NCBI GenBank assembly: GCA_022829145.1
Contig: CM040764.1
Coordinates: forward strand, 9,568,049-9,632,048
Direction: 5' to 3'
Source of the DNA: Albula goreensis
Lineage: Eukaryota; Chordata; Actinopteri; Albuliformes; Albulidae
Length of the DNA: 64,000 bases
Part shown: positions 31,066-44,204 of the stretch, in pieces
Position numbering within the stretch: position 1 is the stretch's first letter
Layout: the number at the start of each line of letters is the position of its first letter
Translations under genes and position numbers: made by a program
Notes under the pieces: model-generated
Database searches by the model: none
Told to the model about the DNA's origin: nothing
The model's input: the letters and a program-made list of their open reading frames with translations, nothing else

Positions 31066-32690
31066 AAACCGGACTGATGGTTGTGTGTGTTTGTGCGTGC
31101 ATGGGCACGTGTGCGCGTCTGTCTGATCCTGTAGCTTGTGGTATGCTGTAACGTAGCACAGAAGGTGGTATTGAGCCTCTGAGGGAGTAAATGATCTTCT
31201 CATCATCACACTGGTGCCACTGAGGATCACAGTCGCTATGGCTGGAGGGGACTATAAATCCTGCTACAGTCCAGAAAGTTACCTCAAATTTGATTTAAAA
31301 AAATATAACAATGTGCATTTTTTCCATTACATCCACTGCTGTTTTTTTTATAATGTTGCCCCCAGTCATAGTTTCATTGTGTTCCTTTACAACTGTGTAA
31401 TTCACTGTCTTTCCATCCCTATGTGTGGGAAAATAGTGCCCCCCAGAGGGCCAGTAGTGAACCTCATTCCCTGCATTCTCTGTGGTGAAATTACACTTCA
31501 GTGGTGCATATGTTGAAGGTGTATCCTTGGGGGAAAATTCACATATCACACAAAATCTCTCCCACACTGGTTTTAGAGCATAAAAGATGAATTCCAAGGA
31601 AAAGCAGTCAACATTGTACCCTTGTGAATTTTGTCTCATTTTTTGGGTTTCTATTACATTTATTATTTGACATTATTATGATTCTTCTGAATGATACATA
31701 CCCTTTTTTGGTGACTCAGTACTTTAGGACTCAACTGCAAATGTCTTTCTCCTCTTTCCTGCTAACACAATTCAATATGTCTTGACTAGATATTTAATAA
31801 TGCATTTGTTTAATGCAGTGTGACTGGTTTTTGTTCAATTCTCACTATTTTGCCATCAGATATGTTTGAGATATGTTTTGTCTTTTTAACCAGAAGAAAA
31901 TTAGTTTGCACTGTAAAATGAGCAGGTTGTCACACAAAGATGACAGGTCGCCATTTATGAAGCCAAACGCTTCTGTTGGGAGCATCACGTGTGCCCTGGT
32001 TCCTGGTTCCTGCTCCTGTCGGTTAACAGGTTGGTCTGTAATTCTGAGGCTAAGAGACTTCACTGTCACGTGACACAGTCTATGATATGAGCCAAACAGA
32101 GATGAATGAGGAAGCCAGGTAGGGGTGGGGCAGTTTGTGGCAGGGGGGAAGGGGCAAGGGGATGGGTGGGGCGGTTTCTGGCAGGGACGTGGGGTGGTGA
32201 AGGTTAGTAGGAAGGGTGGGGCAGTGTGGGGTAGGGTAGTAGCAGAAGTGGGGGGTTCGTTTGTGGTAGTATGGCATAAGTTAAGGGCAGAGGGCATAGG
32301 GAGGGGGTGGTAGTGGTCCTCTGATAGGCGAGAGGCGCAGAATGTGGCAGTGTTTGCATTCAGGGTGGGACACGGTGCCCTCAGGCTGCAGGATGGGTGG
32401 GTGGAACATGATACAGAAAAGGGTTTACACAGTCAAAACCGCCAACAGAAACTGCTCTCAATACTGTGTCTCATTTTTTAGTTCTCAAAATTAGTCAATA
32501 TTTTTAGAAAAGAAAGACCAATAATTTCTGAGGCATTACTTAAAAAGGATATTTTTATTTTTTAAAACAGTGTTGTCATTTCTTTAATGTCATTGTTTTT
32601 TCTTTCCATTCTTATGACACTGTGGATCTGACAGATGGTGACAGCAGCGAATAGAAAGGGATGAAGAGGAAGGGAATGCTGTTTCTTTAA
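31066..32690. other. Intergenic region between map2k2 and zbtb7a
   Basis: This is mostly AT-rich unique sequence. Within it, 32115-32310 is a G-rich stretch with loosely repeated GTGGGGCAGTTT/GTGGCAGGG-type words. No splice-supported coding exon was seen. Confidence 0.55.
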
Positions 32691-32905
32691 GAGAAGGGCA
32701 CAGCGAGCGAGCGAGGGAGGGAGATAGAGAGAGAGAGCGCGAGAGAATGGGAGGGACCTCTTTGCCCTACAGAAACCAGGAAGGGAGTTGAGTTGATCTG
32801 CTGCTTGGCTGGTGCAAACGAGGACAGAGAGGGAGAGAGGGAGTGAGAGAGCAGCCCTGGAGAGGAGAGGAGAGGAGAGCAGCGAACACACCACGCCGAT
32901 CACAG
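32691..32905 (+). other. zbtb7a: Candidate non-coding 5' exon, possibly a zbtb7a first exon
   Basis: This purine-rich GAGCGAGCGAGGGAG / GAGAGAGAGCGCGAGAG segment ends in CACAG followed by a strong donor GTGAGC at 32906. The composition resembles 5' UTR first exons of developmental genes. It is the first plausible 5' exon upstream of zbtb7a, but the link is inferred from position only. It could instead belong to an unrelated non-coding transcript. Confidence 0.3.
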
Positions 32906-33980
32906 GTGAGCTCAGGTGGTCCCGGTCCGAATTCCCCACCCTCTCACCCACCTTCCAGCCCCGCTCCGAACCCGCTGCATTGGGTCTGTTGGCATGAGCC
33001 ACTGGGAAGATGAGAGGACAGGGGATGAAGGAGACAGAGAGCGAGAGGGGGAAAGGAGTGAAACAGTAAGAGTTGAGGGTGCGTTTACTTATACCATGAA
33101 AGTGTATTTCCTCTCAACTTTACTATAAATAAACATGTAAATAGTTTTTGTTCCTTCTTTTCTCATTTAAACCCCCCATTCCTCACGCTGGAACTTTTAA
33201 CTCGTTTTTATTTTGTGGGTGACCATATTTAGGGGAGGAAGGAGCTTGTGGGGGGGGCAGCGGCGGGGGGTTGGGGTGGGGGGCTGAACAGAAGGAAATG
33301 AAAAACAAACCGCTAAAAAAAGGAAAAAATAGTATGAATAATGATAAACAGTGTGAGAGGGTAGCAACAGGCTAAGGGTGCTACTGTATGTGTTGGAATT
33401 TCTTGCCTTTTTTTTTTTTTTTTTTTTTTTAGGTAATTGACTCAAGAGTGTGTGTCTCTGAACCAGATCAGAGTCGAGAGTCCACCAGATGGGAGAGGGT
33501 GGTTTTGTCATGTTCAGTCGACTTAAGTCCCTTTTAATTTGGTCGATCTTCAGCGCAGGTTTGAATTATATCTGGGGATAGTGGAAGGGGGTCAATTTAG
33601 GTCACGGAGCTGGAAGAGATCTGAAGGGATAGAGCCTGACAGGAGCAGGGTATTCCCTGAGCTGATCACAGTGTCGCTCGGCGGGCTGTGTGCGTTTGCT
33701 GCTCGGAGCAAAGCCTTTTTCTGCGGGTGCTTTACAGCGTCTGTGTTTGGAATCTGGCTGGCAGCACTCTGTAGCATATAATTCTGCCCTAACTGCTTAC
33801 GTTGAAACAGGCTTGGAGGTGGCATAAGGTAGCAGGGAGGAGGGGGTGGGGGGTGACGGTGACTGAGAGAGAGGAGGACACTGGAACTTGTAGTTCAGGG
33901 ACTGGTGCTTCTGAGCAGGTGGATAAGTGACCAGGAACACCATTTCCCAGAGCACACTGCCTCTGGGCCACACAGGAAAA
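32906..33980. other. Non-coding stretch upstream of the candidate zbtb7a promoter
   Basis: It contains a poly(T) run (33410-33431), a G-rich patch near 33250-33285 and a unique-looking block at 33540-33790 with a modest open frame that has no recognisable homology. No gene is called. Confidence 0.45.
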
Positions 33981-33989
33981 AGGGAATGA

Positions 33990-34260
33990 CCCTCTCAGCC
34001 AATCCCAATGGGGGAGGTGTGGTGAGCAACAACTGCTCCAGCCAATAGGAGATTGAGGGGAGCCCTGGAAGCAAGGGAGCTGAAAATAGAGTACGCAGGC
34101 AAGGTGGGGGTGGGGGGTGGGGGTGGCAGAGAGGTAAGGGGGGGGGAAGAGAGTGGTAGGTATCTGCTTGTAAGTGATCAGCCCAGGGCTTATCTGTATG
34201 ACTAGGGGCTGCTCTGAGAGAATTGGCCTCTCTCTCTCTCTCTCTCTCTCACTCTCTCTC
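33990..34260 (+). promoter_or_regulatory. zbtb7a: Candidate zbtb7a promoter with paired CCAAT boxes
   Basis: CCAAT boxes at 33999-34003 (AGCCAATCC) and 34042-34046 (AGCCAATAG), 43 bp apart, have the flanking context favoured by NF-Y. They are followed by G-rich DNA (34105-34150) and a CT-rich run at 34230-34260. No TATA box was seen. The candidate exons at 34.26-34.61 kb lie directly downstream. Assignment to zbtb7a is by proximity. Confidence 0.4.
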
Positions 34261-34437
34261 ACTGTGTTTGAGAGTGAGGATCCAGGAGAGCCAGCCCTCC
34301 CCAGCCTCACAGCCTCGTAGCCAGGGCAGGCAGGGAGCCAGGCAGGGAGGACTCACACCGCTTAGCCCAAGGTTGGTAGGGGGAGGGAGGGAGGGAGGGA
34401 GAGAGAAAGAAGGAGAGGCACGTTACTGCTTCAGCCG
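34261..34437 (+). other. zbtb7a: Candidate 5' UTR exon upstream of zbtb7a
   Basis: GC-richer sequence ending in CAGCCG with a good donor GTAAGAA at 34438. A pyrimidine-rich stretch with an acceptor-like GTGTGACAG follows by 34506, so this segment could splice to the one at 34507-34610 across a very short 69-bp intron, or the two may be one continuous leader. Confidence 0.3.
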
Positions 34438-34506
34438 GTAAGAACAAACACACAGTCCCCTCTCTGCTTGTCTCTCACTCTCCGCACCACTTCCTTGTGT
34501 GACAGA

Positions 34507-34610
34507 CAGGTGTTGGGCAGCGACTGAGCCGCAGCCAGGAGGGGATCTGAGGGCCTGCCACTGTCTCTGACCCACTTACACATGTAGTTGACATGGAAAA
34601 TTCAGCCGAG
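34507..34610 (+). other. zbtb7a: Candidate alternative zbtb7a 5' exon with in-frame ATG
   Basis: This segment ends in GCCGAG followed by a strong donor, GTGAGA, at 34611. Eighteen bases before the donor is an ATG (34593) with G at -3 and G at +4, reading MENSAE and ending in phase 0. Joined to the acceptor at 44536, the frame stays open through 26 more codons into the expected zbtb7a methionine at 44615. A start-stop element (ATGTAG at 34582) lies just upstream. An in-frame TGA at 34548 closes the frame upstream. Confidence 0.35.
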
Positions 34611-35205
34611 GTGAGATCAGATATTTGCCCCATTACTGCTACAGGATGGCGGTAAGCTTTGAGCACGCGGCATCCTGAGAAGAAAACCTAAAAAAAACTT
34701 TTGCCTCTTTGAATGCTGACTTTTTTTAAACACACTTGGCAGGGGTTTGTGTGGCGGGGCTGGAGGGTTTGTTTGATGACGGATGACGGTCGTTACCGCT
34801 GTAATTGTATGAGGTACTAAGTGGAATGGAATAATGTCTTTTTTGGTGTTTTTATTGTTTTGTGTTTGTGAGTGTGTGGTTAGAGGGATCACTGGCTGTC
34901 TGCGATGGTATTTTGGTGAGTGCTCTGTTTTGGACACCCCCCACCCCACGCCTCCACACGCAGGCGCTCCGTTTTGTTGTTTGTGAGTTCAGTTTGAGTG
35001 TGCGATTGTGCGCCTTGGAGAGACGGTGAGAGAGGGACAGACAGAGCAGTCGTGGGAGGGATGGCATAGTTGTGTACCTGGGCTGTGGTTTTCTTCTCGT
35101 GAGCACATGTTTTTAACCGACCGGTTCTAGTTGAACTTGTTCTGGATGATGAGGGCATCAGGACTATGAGGGATTGCCGTTTGTTAAACAATGGCATGTC
35201 ATGAT

Positions 35206-35208
<3 letters not shown>

Positions 35209-35267
<59 letters not shown>
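35209..35267. repeat. (TG)n microsatellite
   Basis: A pure TG run of about 29 units. Confidence 0.97.
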
Positions 35268-35268
<1 letters not shown>

Positions 35269-35449
35269 GATGGTGACAGAGTTATCACAGCTTTGTTAGG
35301 CACTCATACATTAGCAGCTATATCTCTAATCTCAGTTCTTTCTCAAACCCCGTTTTCCTCCAGGACTTCACCCACAAGTTAGGTGAGGTCTCATACAGGA
35401 AAAACAGGGTTCAGTTTGAGGTCACGAATACATGTGCCGTGTATATTTC

Positions 35450-35600
35450 AGGCAGCACATTGTTATAATGGTGAAGGAGTGGAGCTAAGCACCAGGGGTT
35501 CACAAGTTCTAATCCAGCTGTGTCACTGCTGGGTAAACTACCCCATGAGCTTCTTCTGTAAATATGTAGCTCTATGAATGGAAACCTGTACAAAAAAGAA
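35450..35600 (+). mobile_element. tRNA-derived SINE copy, plus orientation
   Basis: The tRNA-like head shows attgttataatggtgaagga (A box region). A B-box-like segment follows (ggggttcacaagttctaatc), then a body with CACTGCTGGGTAAACTACC and TGTAAATATGTAGCTCTATG. This order matches the common teleost SINE, though the diagnostic tail is missing or unrecognisable. It is a diverged copy. Confidence 0.55.
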
Positions 35601-36309
35601 CAATCAATAAGCTAAAGCTTCCTAGTGAAGATGAGGCATGTCTCTTGAAATTAATACAATCGTGTTAGCACAGTGGACTTCAAGATTTTTGTACTCTTGA
35701 TGAAGATGAACAGAAAAAGTCTTTACAAAACAAACAACACAGATAGTGAGCTATACTATATACTATACTTTATTCTATTAAACAGCTGTTTTTAGCACGT
35801 ATTACAATTTTTCTGAAAAGCATATGTGTCACAATTGTTGGTAGCTTGAATCATCCTTCCTTTCATGGAAGCCTACCATGACTTCCTGTTTTACTCGGGT
35901 ATAAAAATGTAGTGACATGCATGCAAAGTCTGCTTTTCATCATCAACACAGGGAAAAGAAATCAACGCTAAAAAGAGACAAATTGTTATTGGCTTTTTTA
36001 TTTTTTTTATTCAGGTAATGTGTGCCAAAAGATACAAAATGTTAGTTTTACCAATTACCACTTTTCAGGCCCTAAAGAAAAGGTTTAGAACCAGGAAGCT
36101 CATGTACAAAGGGGAAGATGGTGAGGCAGACAAAAAAAGACCAAGGATCTGGACAGATGAGGTGCATCTTGGGGTCAGCAGGTCTCCAAATCAACAATTA
36201 AATGTCATGTCTATGCGAAGAGGCTCTTTGGAAGGTTTGCCAGAAGTAAGCCTTTACATAGTGCAACAAATAAAAGTGTTCAGAGTTTATAAAACACCAT
36301 TTGCACTTT

Positions 36310-36697
36310 AGTTGGAACAGAGTCCTGCGTTTAAATGAGACAAATATTCTCTCTTTGCTCATGCACGCCATTGGGGCATTTGGTATCAGAAGAAGGGAGT
36401 AATGAACTCACTCACTAAGGAATGAACCTCATGCCTGATATTGTGGGGGTGCTTTGCTGTTTAGCCTTGGTCGCAAGTGGATCTTCTACCATGACAATGA
36501 AAACCTTTTGTCTGGATTGAAGAGGGAAGTCAGTAAGTCTTCACCTGAAGACATCAAAGATCTGAGAAGGCTCTGTGTGGAGGAACAGTCAAAGATCCCT
36601 CCCAGCGTATTCTCCAACCTTATTAAACATTACACGAAAGGTTTAATGCTCTTACCCTTTCCAGGGTTGGTTGCACCAAGTACTAAACATGGATGAA
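36310..36697 (+). pseudogene. Tc1/mariner-type transposase relic (C-terminal part)
   Basis: Fragments in changing frames follow the order of a Tc1 transposase. WNRVLRLNET (36311 on) stands where WxxVLWSDET is usual. An NLMPDI/GCF-type segment is near 36425. LGRKWIFYHDNEN (36467 on) is in place of the conserved FQHDNDPKHT. Then come SPEDIKDLRRLCVEEQSKIP and PSVFSNLIKHYTKGL up to a stop at 36694-36696. Catalytic-region residues are lost, frames are broken and terminal inverted repeats were not found. This is an old, inactive copy. Confidence 0.7.
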
Positions 36698-38198
36698 TGC
36701 TAATAATTTTGGTCAGTCTTTGAGGTTTTTGAGAATTCTTTACGTTTCCGGAACAACAAGAGCTAAGTAACAGTGTGTCGAATTGTTGGCCGCTGATGTC
36801 ATGTTTCAGTCTACCTTTCATGAAGCAACATTTTAATCTGACTTCATCCTCAGTTGGCTTTTAAACCATGGGATTTTTTGGTGGTCAGTTTAGTCATTCT
36901 TTATGCCTGTGAGTGCGTACGTGCATGCGTGTGTGTTTGTGTGTGTGTGCATGCGCATGCGTGGTTGTGTTTGTGTATCTGCAGGTATGCTTCAGTGTTT
37001 GTCCGTGTTTGTATGTCGTAAGGCAGCATAATTTGAGGCTTAATGCACTTTCGTGGTTGTTTAACAATTGAGAAAACCTGTCTTAAGCTGTGGTCATGCA
37101 CCTGTCAAGAAAAGTGTCTAATAATTGATGGTTCCCTTCTTATTCACTATTCTTTAAAAAATATGACTTTTTATAAAATATACATATACATACAAAAAAA
37201 TTCCAGCTTGTACTGAGATTCTTATGCAGAGGGAAACAGACAATGTGGTGAACCAGCTGTAGTCATGGACAATGCAGTCCAGGGATTGCTAGCAAGTGGT
37301 CATGTGACTTTTTGTCCTGTGATGTTTACCACAGACACACCTCTCAGTCACCTCTGACACACCACAGTCTGTATCTCAAAGTGAAAGACACAGATGGAGG
37401 AAGTAGCCTTTGGTGGGGGAAGCCAATTTCAGGGTACAGGGAGATGCCATTTAATGACGGAACCAATGTTTTTGTGGCAGGAGAAGACCCTTCATGGAGG
37501 AAGCTAATTTCATGGCGTGACAGTGGACGAGACCATTAATAGGGGGAGCTAAGGTTTTGGTCGAGGGAGAAACCATTGATTGGGGGGTGGAACCAGTGTT
37601 GTGATTGAGGGAGAGTCATGTTGAGGGAGAGACGGTGAGACATTCCTGTTTGCACTCTACCCTGATCTCCCCTGAGGGAATGTAGTCAGCAGTTTGAAAT
37701 GGGGGGGGGACAAGGTCAACCATGACTTTTTTAACTCTTTATTTTTACAAGTATTCTCAATTTGCTCAACATAAGCCTTCATTCAGGGCGGCCTGCTTTT
37801 TCCTTTTTTCCTTTTTTGTGTCCTATTCTTTTGTACAGTGATATTTAGAGAGGCGATCCATGTCAGGCACCTTTGCCTAAAGGCATAACGTCAGTGCCCC
37901 ACCTGGGCTCTGCCCATTTTTTTATTTTTATTTTGCTTTTATCTTGATTGCTTAAGCATGCATCCACATTTAACATTTACATTTAAAAAAGAAAAAAGGA
38001 ATACTTGGTTGTTCTGTCAAAACTCCAGAATCTAACTTTTGCTTTAAAAGAGTGGACAAGAGTGGAGAAAATATTTTGTCTTCTTTTGGTAAAGTAAGTC
38101 ATAAAATTGAAATGAGAGCATTTGCTTGTAAAAAGGTCATTTGTATTTGTGTCAGCTGCCCATCCAAAAACTGTGCAGTGTAATCAGTCCAAAAAAAA

Positions 38199-38201
<3 letters not shown>

Positions 38202-38292
<91 letters not shown>
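38202..38292. repeat. (TG)n microsatellite, about 45 units
   Basis: A pure TG array in the probable zbtb7a 5' intron. Overlapping frames encoding poly(Val-Cys) or poly(His-Thr) are artefacts of the repeat. Confidence 0.98.
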
Positions 38293-38294
<2 letters not shown>

Positions 38295-41200
38295 ATACAC
38301 AGTATATGATTGTTGGGACCTGAAATCCCACATAGTTATGATTCTGTTGCCAGGGAAACAAGTTCAGGAATTTAATTCAGCATGTGTCTGGCCTCTTGCT
38401 CAGCTCTGGTCTAGTTTATTCACTGGCGTTCATTTAAGGCCAGCGTCTCAGACCAGGCGCCTCTGAGAAAATGCCTTCACAATATCACATCTGGCCTTGG
38501 AACAGGCGCCATCAGAACACTCTGAAGAAGCCCCCCCTCCTCCCTACCTCCCATCATCATTTCACTGCTAATTTATATTGTGAGGCCTCTGCCAGGCCAT
38601 GCTCAACAGATCACACACTCTCCTGGTCTCAGGCAGAGGGGCGTACTTCCCATGGGGGTGTGGGGAGGGTGAGGGGGTTTGGTGTGGATGATGAAGACAA
38701 TTGGGACAAAATGCATGTTCCCAGACAGTTGCTAGAAAACTGGTGTTTTTCTACCAATGTTAAAATAGACTTGTAAATTGCATTGATTTGAAGGTGTGCT
38801 GTCCATATGACATTACCCAGTAGTTGTGCCTGGTTGTGCCATCTCTAAGCCACAACACGACACAAAATGGAAGCAGTATATGTAGAATCATCAGTTAAAG
38901 CAATGGCTTTCACAAGTTTCTGCTTCTATGACATCCTGGCTCTCAATATGATACTTAGAATGACAAATCATGTGAATTCATGTCCTCTCTGCTCAGCCAG
39001 GATGAAACTTGTGGAGCAAGTAGTCATTAATTTCATTTATAGATATTCTGTGGTACATGGGTTAGAACTACTGAAAATGTATATTTATATAGGTGAGGTT
39101 AAATGTAATGCTAATTACAAGCTTTATTATGAAAAAAACTTGGAACTGTGTAGTGTATGGCTTTCAGGCAGGCAGTATGTGACGGCAGTGGTTTGTGCCA
39201 AAAAAATCTGGTTGTGGCTGTGAACATGTGACCTATAAGGTGTTACCACAGATCTGTCACGTACCTGACATTCAGTGTCTCTGGCTGCAGAAACTGAGGG
39301 GTGATACATGCAGCCGAGGAATGTGTTGAACTTTGTCCTCTGAATTGAGATCATAAATGTGGATGGGGATTCAGATGCTTGTAAAACTTTTTTTTTTTTT
39401 TTTTTTTTTTAACGAGTGTAACGAGAGCCTGAGAAACAAACGAGGCAGCCTTTCTGCCAAGCCAGTGATTGTTGTGGGTTAAGGAGAGTGTGGTCCTGTC
39501 GGGAGGGCTGGGGTGTGTATCTTATGATAGGATCATGTTGGAGAGTGTCGCTGCCAGCAGTGTGGGGGAGGGGAGGGGTGGGGTGCCCTTTAACCAGCCA
39601 CTCTCTGGGCTTATGCAAGCGGAAGTCTGTTTTCTGCCAGCGTCCTGGCATGGCATCAACCAAACGGCTCAGCCGCACAACTTGAAAACCCAGAGCTCGA
39701 TCGCTTCCCCGCCCCCGCCCCCACCTCGGCCCCCCTTTGCTCATGGTTCCCATAAGCCACCCCTCCCAGCAACAGGCCCTGTCCTGAACCTCATCCGTAC
39801 TAAGGATTAGCCTTCGATTCCACCTCCCCCCGGCCGCGTCTCCCCCCCTCTTTTTGTGTTATATTCCACTCTTAGCCTAACTGTGACTTCAAAAAAATAC
39901 TTTCATGACCCATCACCAAAAGTACAGTGTCCCACACAGCCTGTGTAGACGAGGCCCATTCAGTGCTCTGGTGTCTTGTCAGGAAGAATGAAAGCATGAA
40001 GCCTTCTCTCCAGGCTCTCAAACTAAACTCTTGTTGGTTTGCACTTCCATTCTGCTAACTCCTCTCCTCCCCCTCCTGTTTTTTATGTTTTAGGTGTCCT
40101 GTTATCCTCTATTCCTTGCCTTGTTAAGTCCTCTTGTTTTCATCAGGTCTCCTCACTCCTCCTCTACTGTTATGTTTTACTGCTCTTCTCCGTTCTCTTG
40201 TCATGTTCGGTTGTGTTCTCTATTGCTCCGTTTAGCTCTGTTCTGTCACGTTGTTGTCCTCTGCCCCGTTCTCTTTCTCTTTTCTGCTCTCTTCTCTTCT
40301 GTCCTTCCCCCTGTCTGGCACGAGGCAATGGCGGTTGCTGCCATGGAAGCATCCTGGGTGTAAATTTTCACAGGTGTGTCTGCTCCACACCTCAGTGTTT
40401 CTCAATGCCTGTGACCCACCAGCCACATGGCAAACAAAGCCCTTCCCTTCTTTAGGCTGTGCGTGGGGGGTGGGGTGGGGGGAGTGTGCACGAGTCATGC
40501 AGCTCCCAGCTAAAGAGAAGTGCTATCCCTAATAGGCTTTTCTAGAGGTGAGGTCACCTCAGGACACCCTCCACCCACTCCTTAAATAGCTGTGAACTTG
40601 AAACATATGTTTCAATATGAAGCATTAAGCTCAGGGTGAGGGGGTGAGGGGCAGGGATTTTATTGGAGAGAGAAAAAAATCCCAGGGAAACCTTCTGGTT
40701 GGACTTGCTTTGCTTTAGTAAATGTGACCTGCAAGGGAAATCAACTCTGGAGCGAGTGTGTACATTGTGTGTACAACTTCACAGATTTTCCTGGGCTTAA
40801 TTATTCAGTAAATTAAAAATAAATGAAGATAAATAATACATTGATCAAAAACAAACAGAAATGATTTCAGCCACCTGAAAGTAACTCCAAGCTTATGTAA
40901 ATGATACATGCTGAAAGTATCAATGATGGTCATTATAATAGAAAAGTACCTGTCTGTGTGTGTTTAGTTGTTGTTTTATTCTAGATTAATTTTTATTTAG
41001 CTCTGAATTCAGAATTGACGGTTATATCTGTTAACCATAATGATAACCCACGCTGCAGCCCCATCTCTCGTGTAGGAGAGTCCAAACAAGCATGACATTC
41101 CTCAAAAGTGTGTGTTTTTGTCCAGAACCCAGAAGTGTCCTTCCCTGCAAGAGCTATGACATCACAACCAATAAATCAACAGCAATCTGTGACCAAAGTT

Positions 41201-42049
41201 AATGTGATGGGGACTGGGATGACGTTGTCTACCCTGGATGTGCCGTTTGCAGTCTGAAAACAGTCATGGTTTGACTTGCAAAGTAGAGCGTGCTGGCTTA
41301 GTGCACAATTCTGGAAGGCCAGCATGGCCACGGAGGTGTAGTGGTGTGGTATAACAATGCCCCCCCCCCTAGTTATTGAGTCTTCTTATTTTCTTTCTGT
41401 TTTTTTTTTTTGCTGTGAAGATAGTAAAATCTGACATAGATAAGGGAGCTGTGGCAGGGTAGTGGTGTTATCAGGTGTGTATCGGTAATGGTGGGGACGG
41501 GTGTTTTCTCTCAATTTATCGAGATCGCACAGAGAGAGAGAGAGAAACACAGCCGTGACTGGTTATGAACGGGTTTCAGTTTCAGCTCTCTGAAAGAGAG
41601 AAAGAAAGAAAGAAAGTGGGGAATTGGGGGCTCCAGGTAGTCACTGTGTGTGCAGTGGTGGTTCAGTCGTGTTTTGCTGGAAACAGCTGTCTGCTGGTTT
41701 TTGTTACAGCCAATCTGTTGATCAGTAACCCTATTGAAAAAAAAGGTTCTACCGTCCAGTACTTTTGTCTTTAAACTTATTTTAACACAATGCATGTTTG
41801 GCTTATCTTTATTTGCTTTTCCAAAATCTTCATTTCAGTGACCGGGTTTTTATTCTTTACACTCATGGCACCCCACTAATTGCACCTGTCAGTCGGTAGC
41901 TGAAAAAAAATGTTAATTTGATTGATTAAAAGGCCTGGTCTATCTATTTTTGACAGTGTGTCTTATGAAGGTAAATCCCTCAGTAGACTTGAAATGGTAG
42001 TATCTAATTAAGAACAGTTCACAGCTTGACTCAGTTCAGAGGTTGTCAT

Positions 42050-42125
42050 TATGGTTGGACCAGAACCCTTCATGCACAGTAGGTTCCCAGGACCCAGTCT
42101 GAGAAACCGTGGCCTGAGAGAACAG
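42050..42125. repeat. Degenerate interspersed repeat fragment
   Basis: GGTTGGACCAGAACCCTTC, then CCCAGGACCCAGTCTGAGAAACCG, resemble a repeat seen widely in fish DNA (ggttggaacaaaaacctgca, then ctggaggaccagggttgaga). The family was not determined. A related-looking fragment in opposite orientation is at 42890-43026. Confidence 0.35.
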
Positions 42126-42889
42126 CGGTTCAGTCCAGATGGGAGAAAGAAGGGAGGGAGGGAGGGAGACATTCATTTGTTATGTCTTGCACATAATTCT
42201 TTGGCCTATAGCAAGAATTATTGTACAGAATCCCATCCCAAATAAATCTGTCACCCACAAATAATGGCTCTCCTTTCCCCATTTGTCATGAATAAATGTT
42301 GGAAAAAACACGGAGACTGCAGTTAAAATGAAACTGGCACAAGCCTCCAAACCTTCTGTTAAGTCTTGTGTATTGTAATTGTGACTTCAGATATATCAAA
42401 AACATGACACATTCGTAAGTTTCACACTGTGCACTTGCAATACAGAAATGCACTGCCGTTCACATAAATGATAAGAGAAGGAGTTGTTTCCCAATGATAT
42501 CATCAGTTCAGTTGGTCTTTTGCAGGTACAGATGAAAGCTTTGGTTCTGACTCATGAAATACTTGTCAAACCAGTTCATAGTTCCCAATTTATGGGTGGA
42601 ATGTGGATGTATAGATCTATCATTGAGTTTTCAGTGGTTTAAAATACCTCAATGCTCAGGTCCTGTAGCTTTATGTAGAATTTCCCTGTTTTGACTTCTG
42701 TTGATCTTTATAAAGCAACGTGGAGTACTATTGCAAAGTGCATTATTTGTAGTATCAGTGGCTAAATAAATGAAAAGCAGAAGTAGATTGGGTATATTGG
42801 CACAGAGGTTCTGAGGGTTGTTCCTGTCTGGTGGTAGAGAGGAAATCACTCTCAAACTCCCCTCCTGATTCAGGCCTGCTTTGCGGCTG

Positions 42890-43026
42890 CCAGTTTAGGC
42901 CTTGGAAGGTATCACATGAACATTTCAGCCAATTGGTGACTTAACTGAATCACTTAACTGCTGAAAAGCAATAAAAAGCAAGTGACATTGTGCCCCCTCC
43001 CCAGGACTGGGGTCTGACACCCCTGC
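42890..43026. repeat. Degenerate interspersed repeat fragment
   Basis: The right end reads CCCCAGGACTGGGGTCTGAC followed by ACCCCTGCTC. This is similar to the end of a common fish repeat (ctccaggactggagtttgac, then acccctgc). It is a strongly diverged copy of unidentified family. Confidence 0.4.
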
Positions 43027-44204
43027 TCTTCATTAGGCCAGTGCATGATGTGCACAATTTGTCTGGGCACTGGGGTTGGGGGGGGGGGTATAGACGTGTG
43101 GTGCCAAAGGTGCTCCTGTATAACTCAACCCCTTTACTCCTTTAACCTTTACTCACCCAGTGAGTCCCTCAAGATACAAGATCCCTTTCTTAAGGGACAC
43201 CTGGCAGGGCAGCAGCACTTGCAGTAAATACAACTTTTTTGTGAGTTCATGCTTGTGCATTTGTGTGGGTGATTGTGATTGTCCGTGTGTGTGGGTGCAG
43301 GTGATAGACTGTGGCTTTAGGGCACTGGACCGGGCAGACAGGAAGTTGGCGTAGGATGGGGACAGCAGGCTTAGACCAGATTGACAGCCACCAGCCTCTC
43401 TTCCTGTCTCTCAATCTGCTGAGCCTGTTGCACCCCCCTGCTGTGGCGTGGGGGGAGGGCCGTACAGCACACCACCAATGCACTAACTATCTTAGCTACG
43501 CGCTGTGGTTCCAGGAACCTTGTGCTCGTACTTACTGTGATTCCAGGAACTAGTGGGTGTGAGGGTGGAGATGGGAAGGGAGCACGGTTTCCTGTTGGGG
43601 TGGGGGGCCATCGGGAGATTCATTTTAAAATAATGTCAATTAAGAAATTGCAGCATCCCCACACCCTCACTGCCCTGCAGTCTGGGGAAGCAGTCGCACA
43701 CATTGAAATGTCTCTCTGAGTAAAGCAGGTTGAGCCAACATTACCGCAGCTTTCCAAATCACTCTCAGAGCCTCTATACCAAGGGATGTACCACTGGTTC
43801 ATTGCTGTCAAACAGCCTGGCCCTGGTTGCTCCAAATCTGACTGGTGCCTTTCCATTTCTGTGGGTAGAATTAGTTTGATTTTGGCAGTTTATGATTTCT
43901 CACACCCACCCTATTGTGAGATAGATGTATCAGGTTTACCAGGAAAGCCCTTCCCTGTGAGTGGGGAAGTGTTTATGCTGTATTTGAGTCAGAAGTTGGT
44001 CAGGCTCATAAGAGGACAGGCCCCATTCCACTCTTCATTTGGAAGATGACCTGAGAGGCCGGATGGCCATGAAAGGACAAATCCTGGCTGAGGAACCCGT
44101 ACGCCACAACCACTGTGTGACCTCATGAGTTTGGTTCCTCTCAAAAGCATGTGATATGTGGTTTGTTTTTGGTTCCTCTTTAAAAAAGCATTTTAAAAAC
44201 TCTA

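Noticed and set aside
36018..36309. 97-codon frame upstream of the Tc1 relic as part of the transposase
   Set aside because: I could not match it to any part of a Tc1 transposase, so only the 36310-36697 portion is annotated as the relic.
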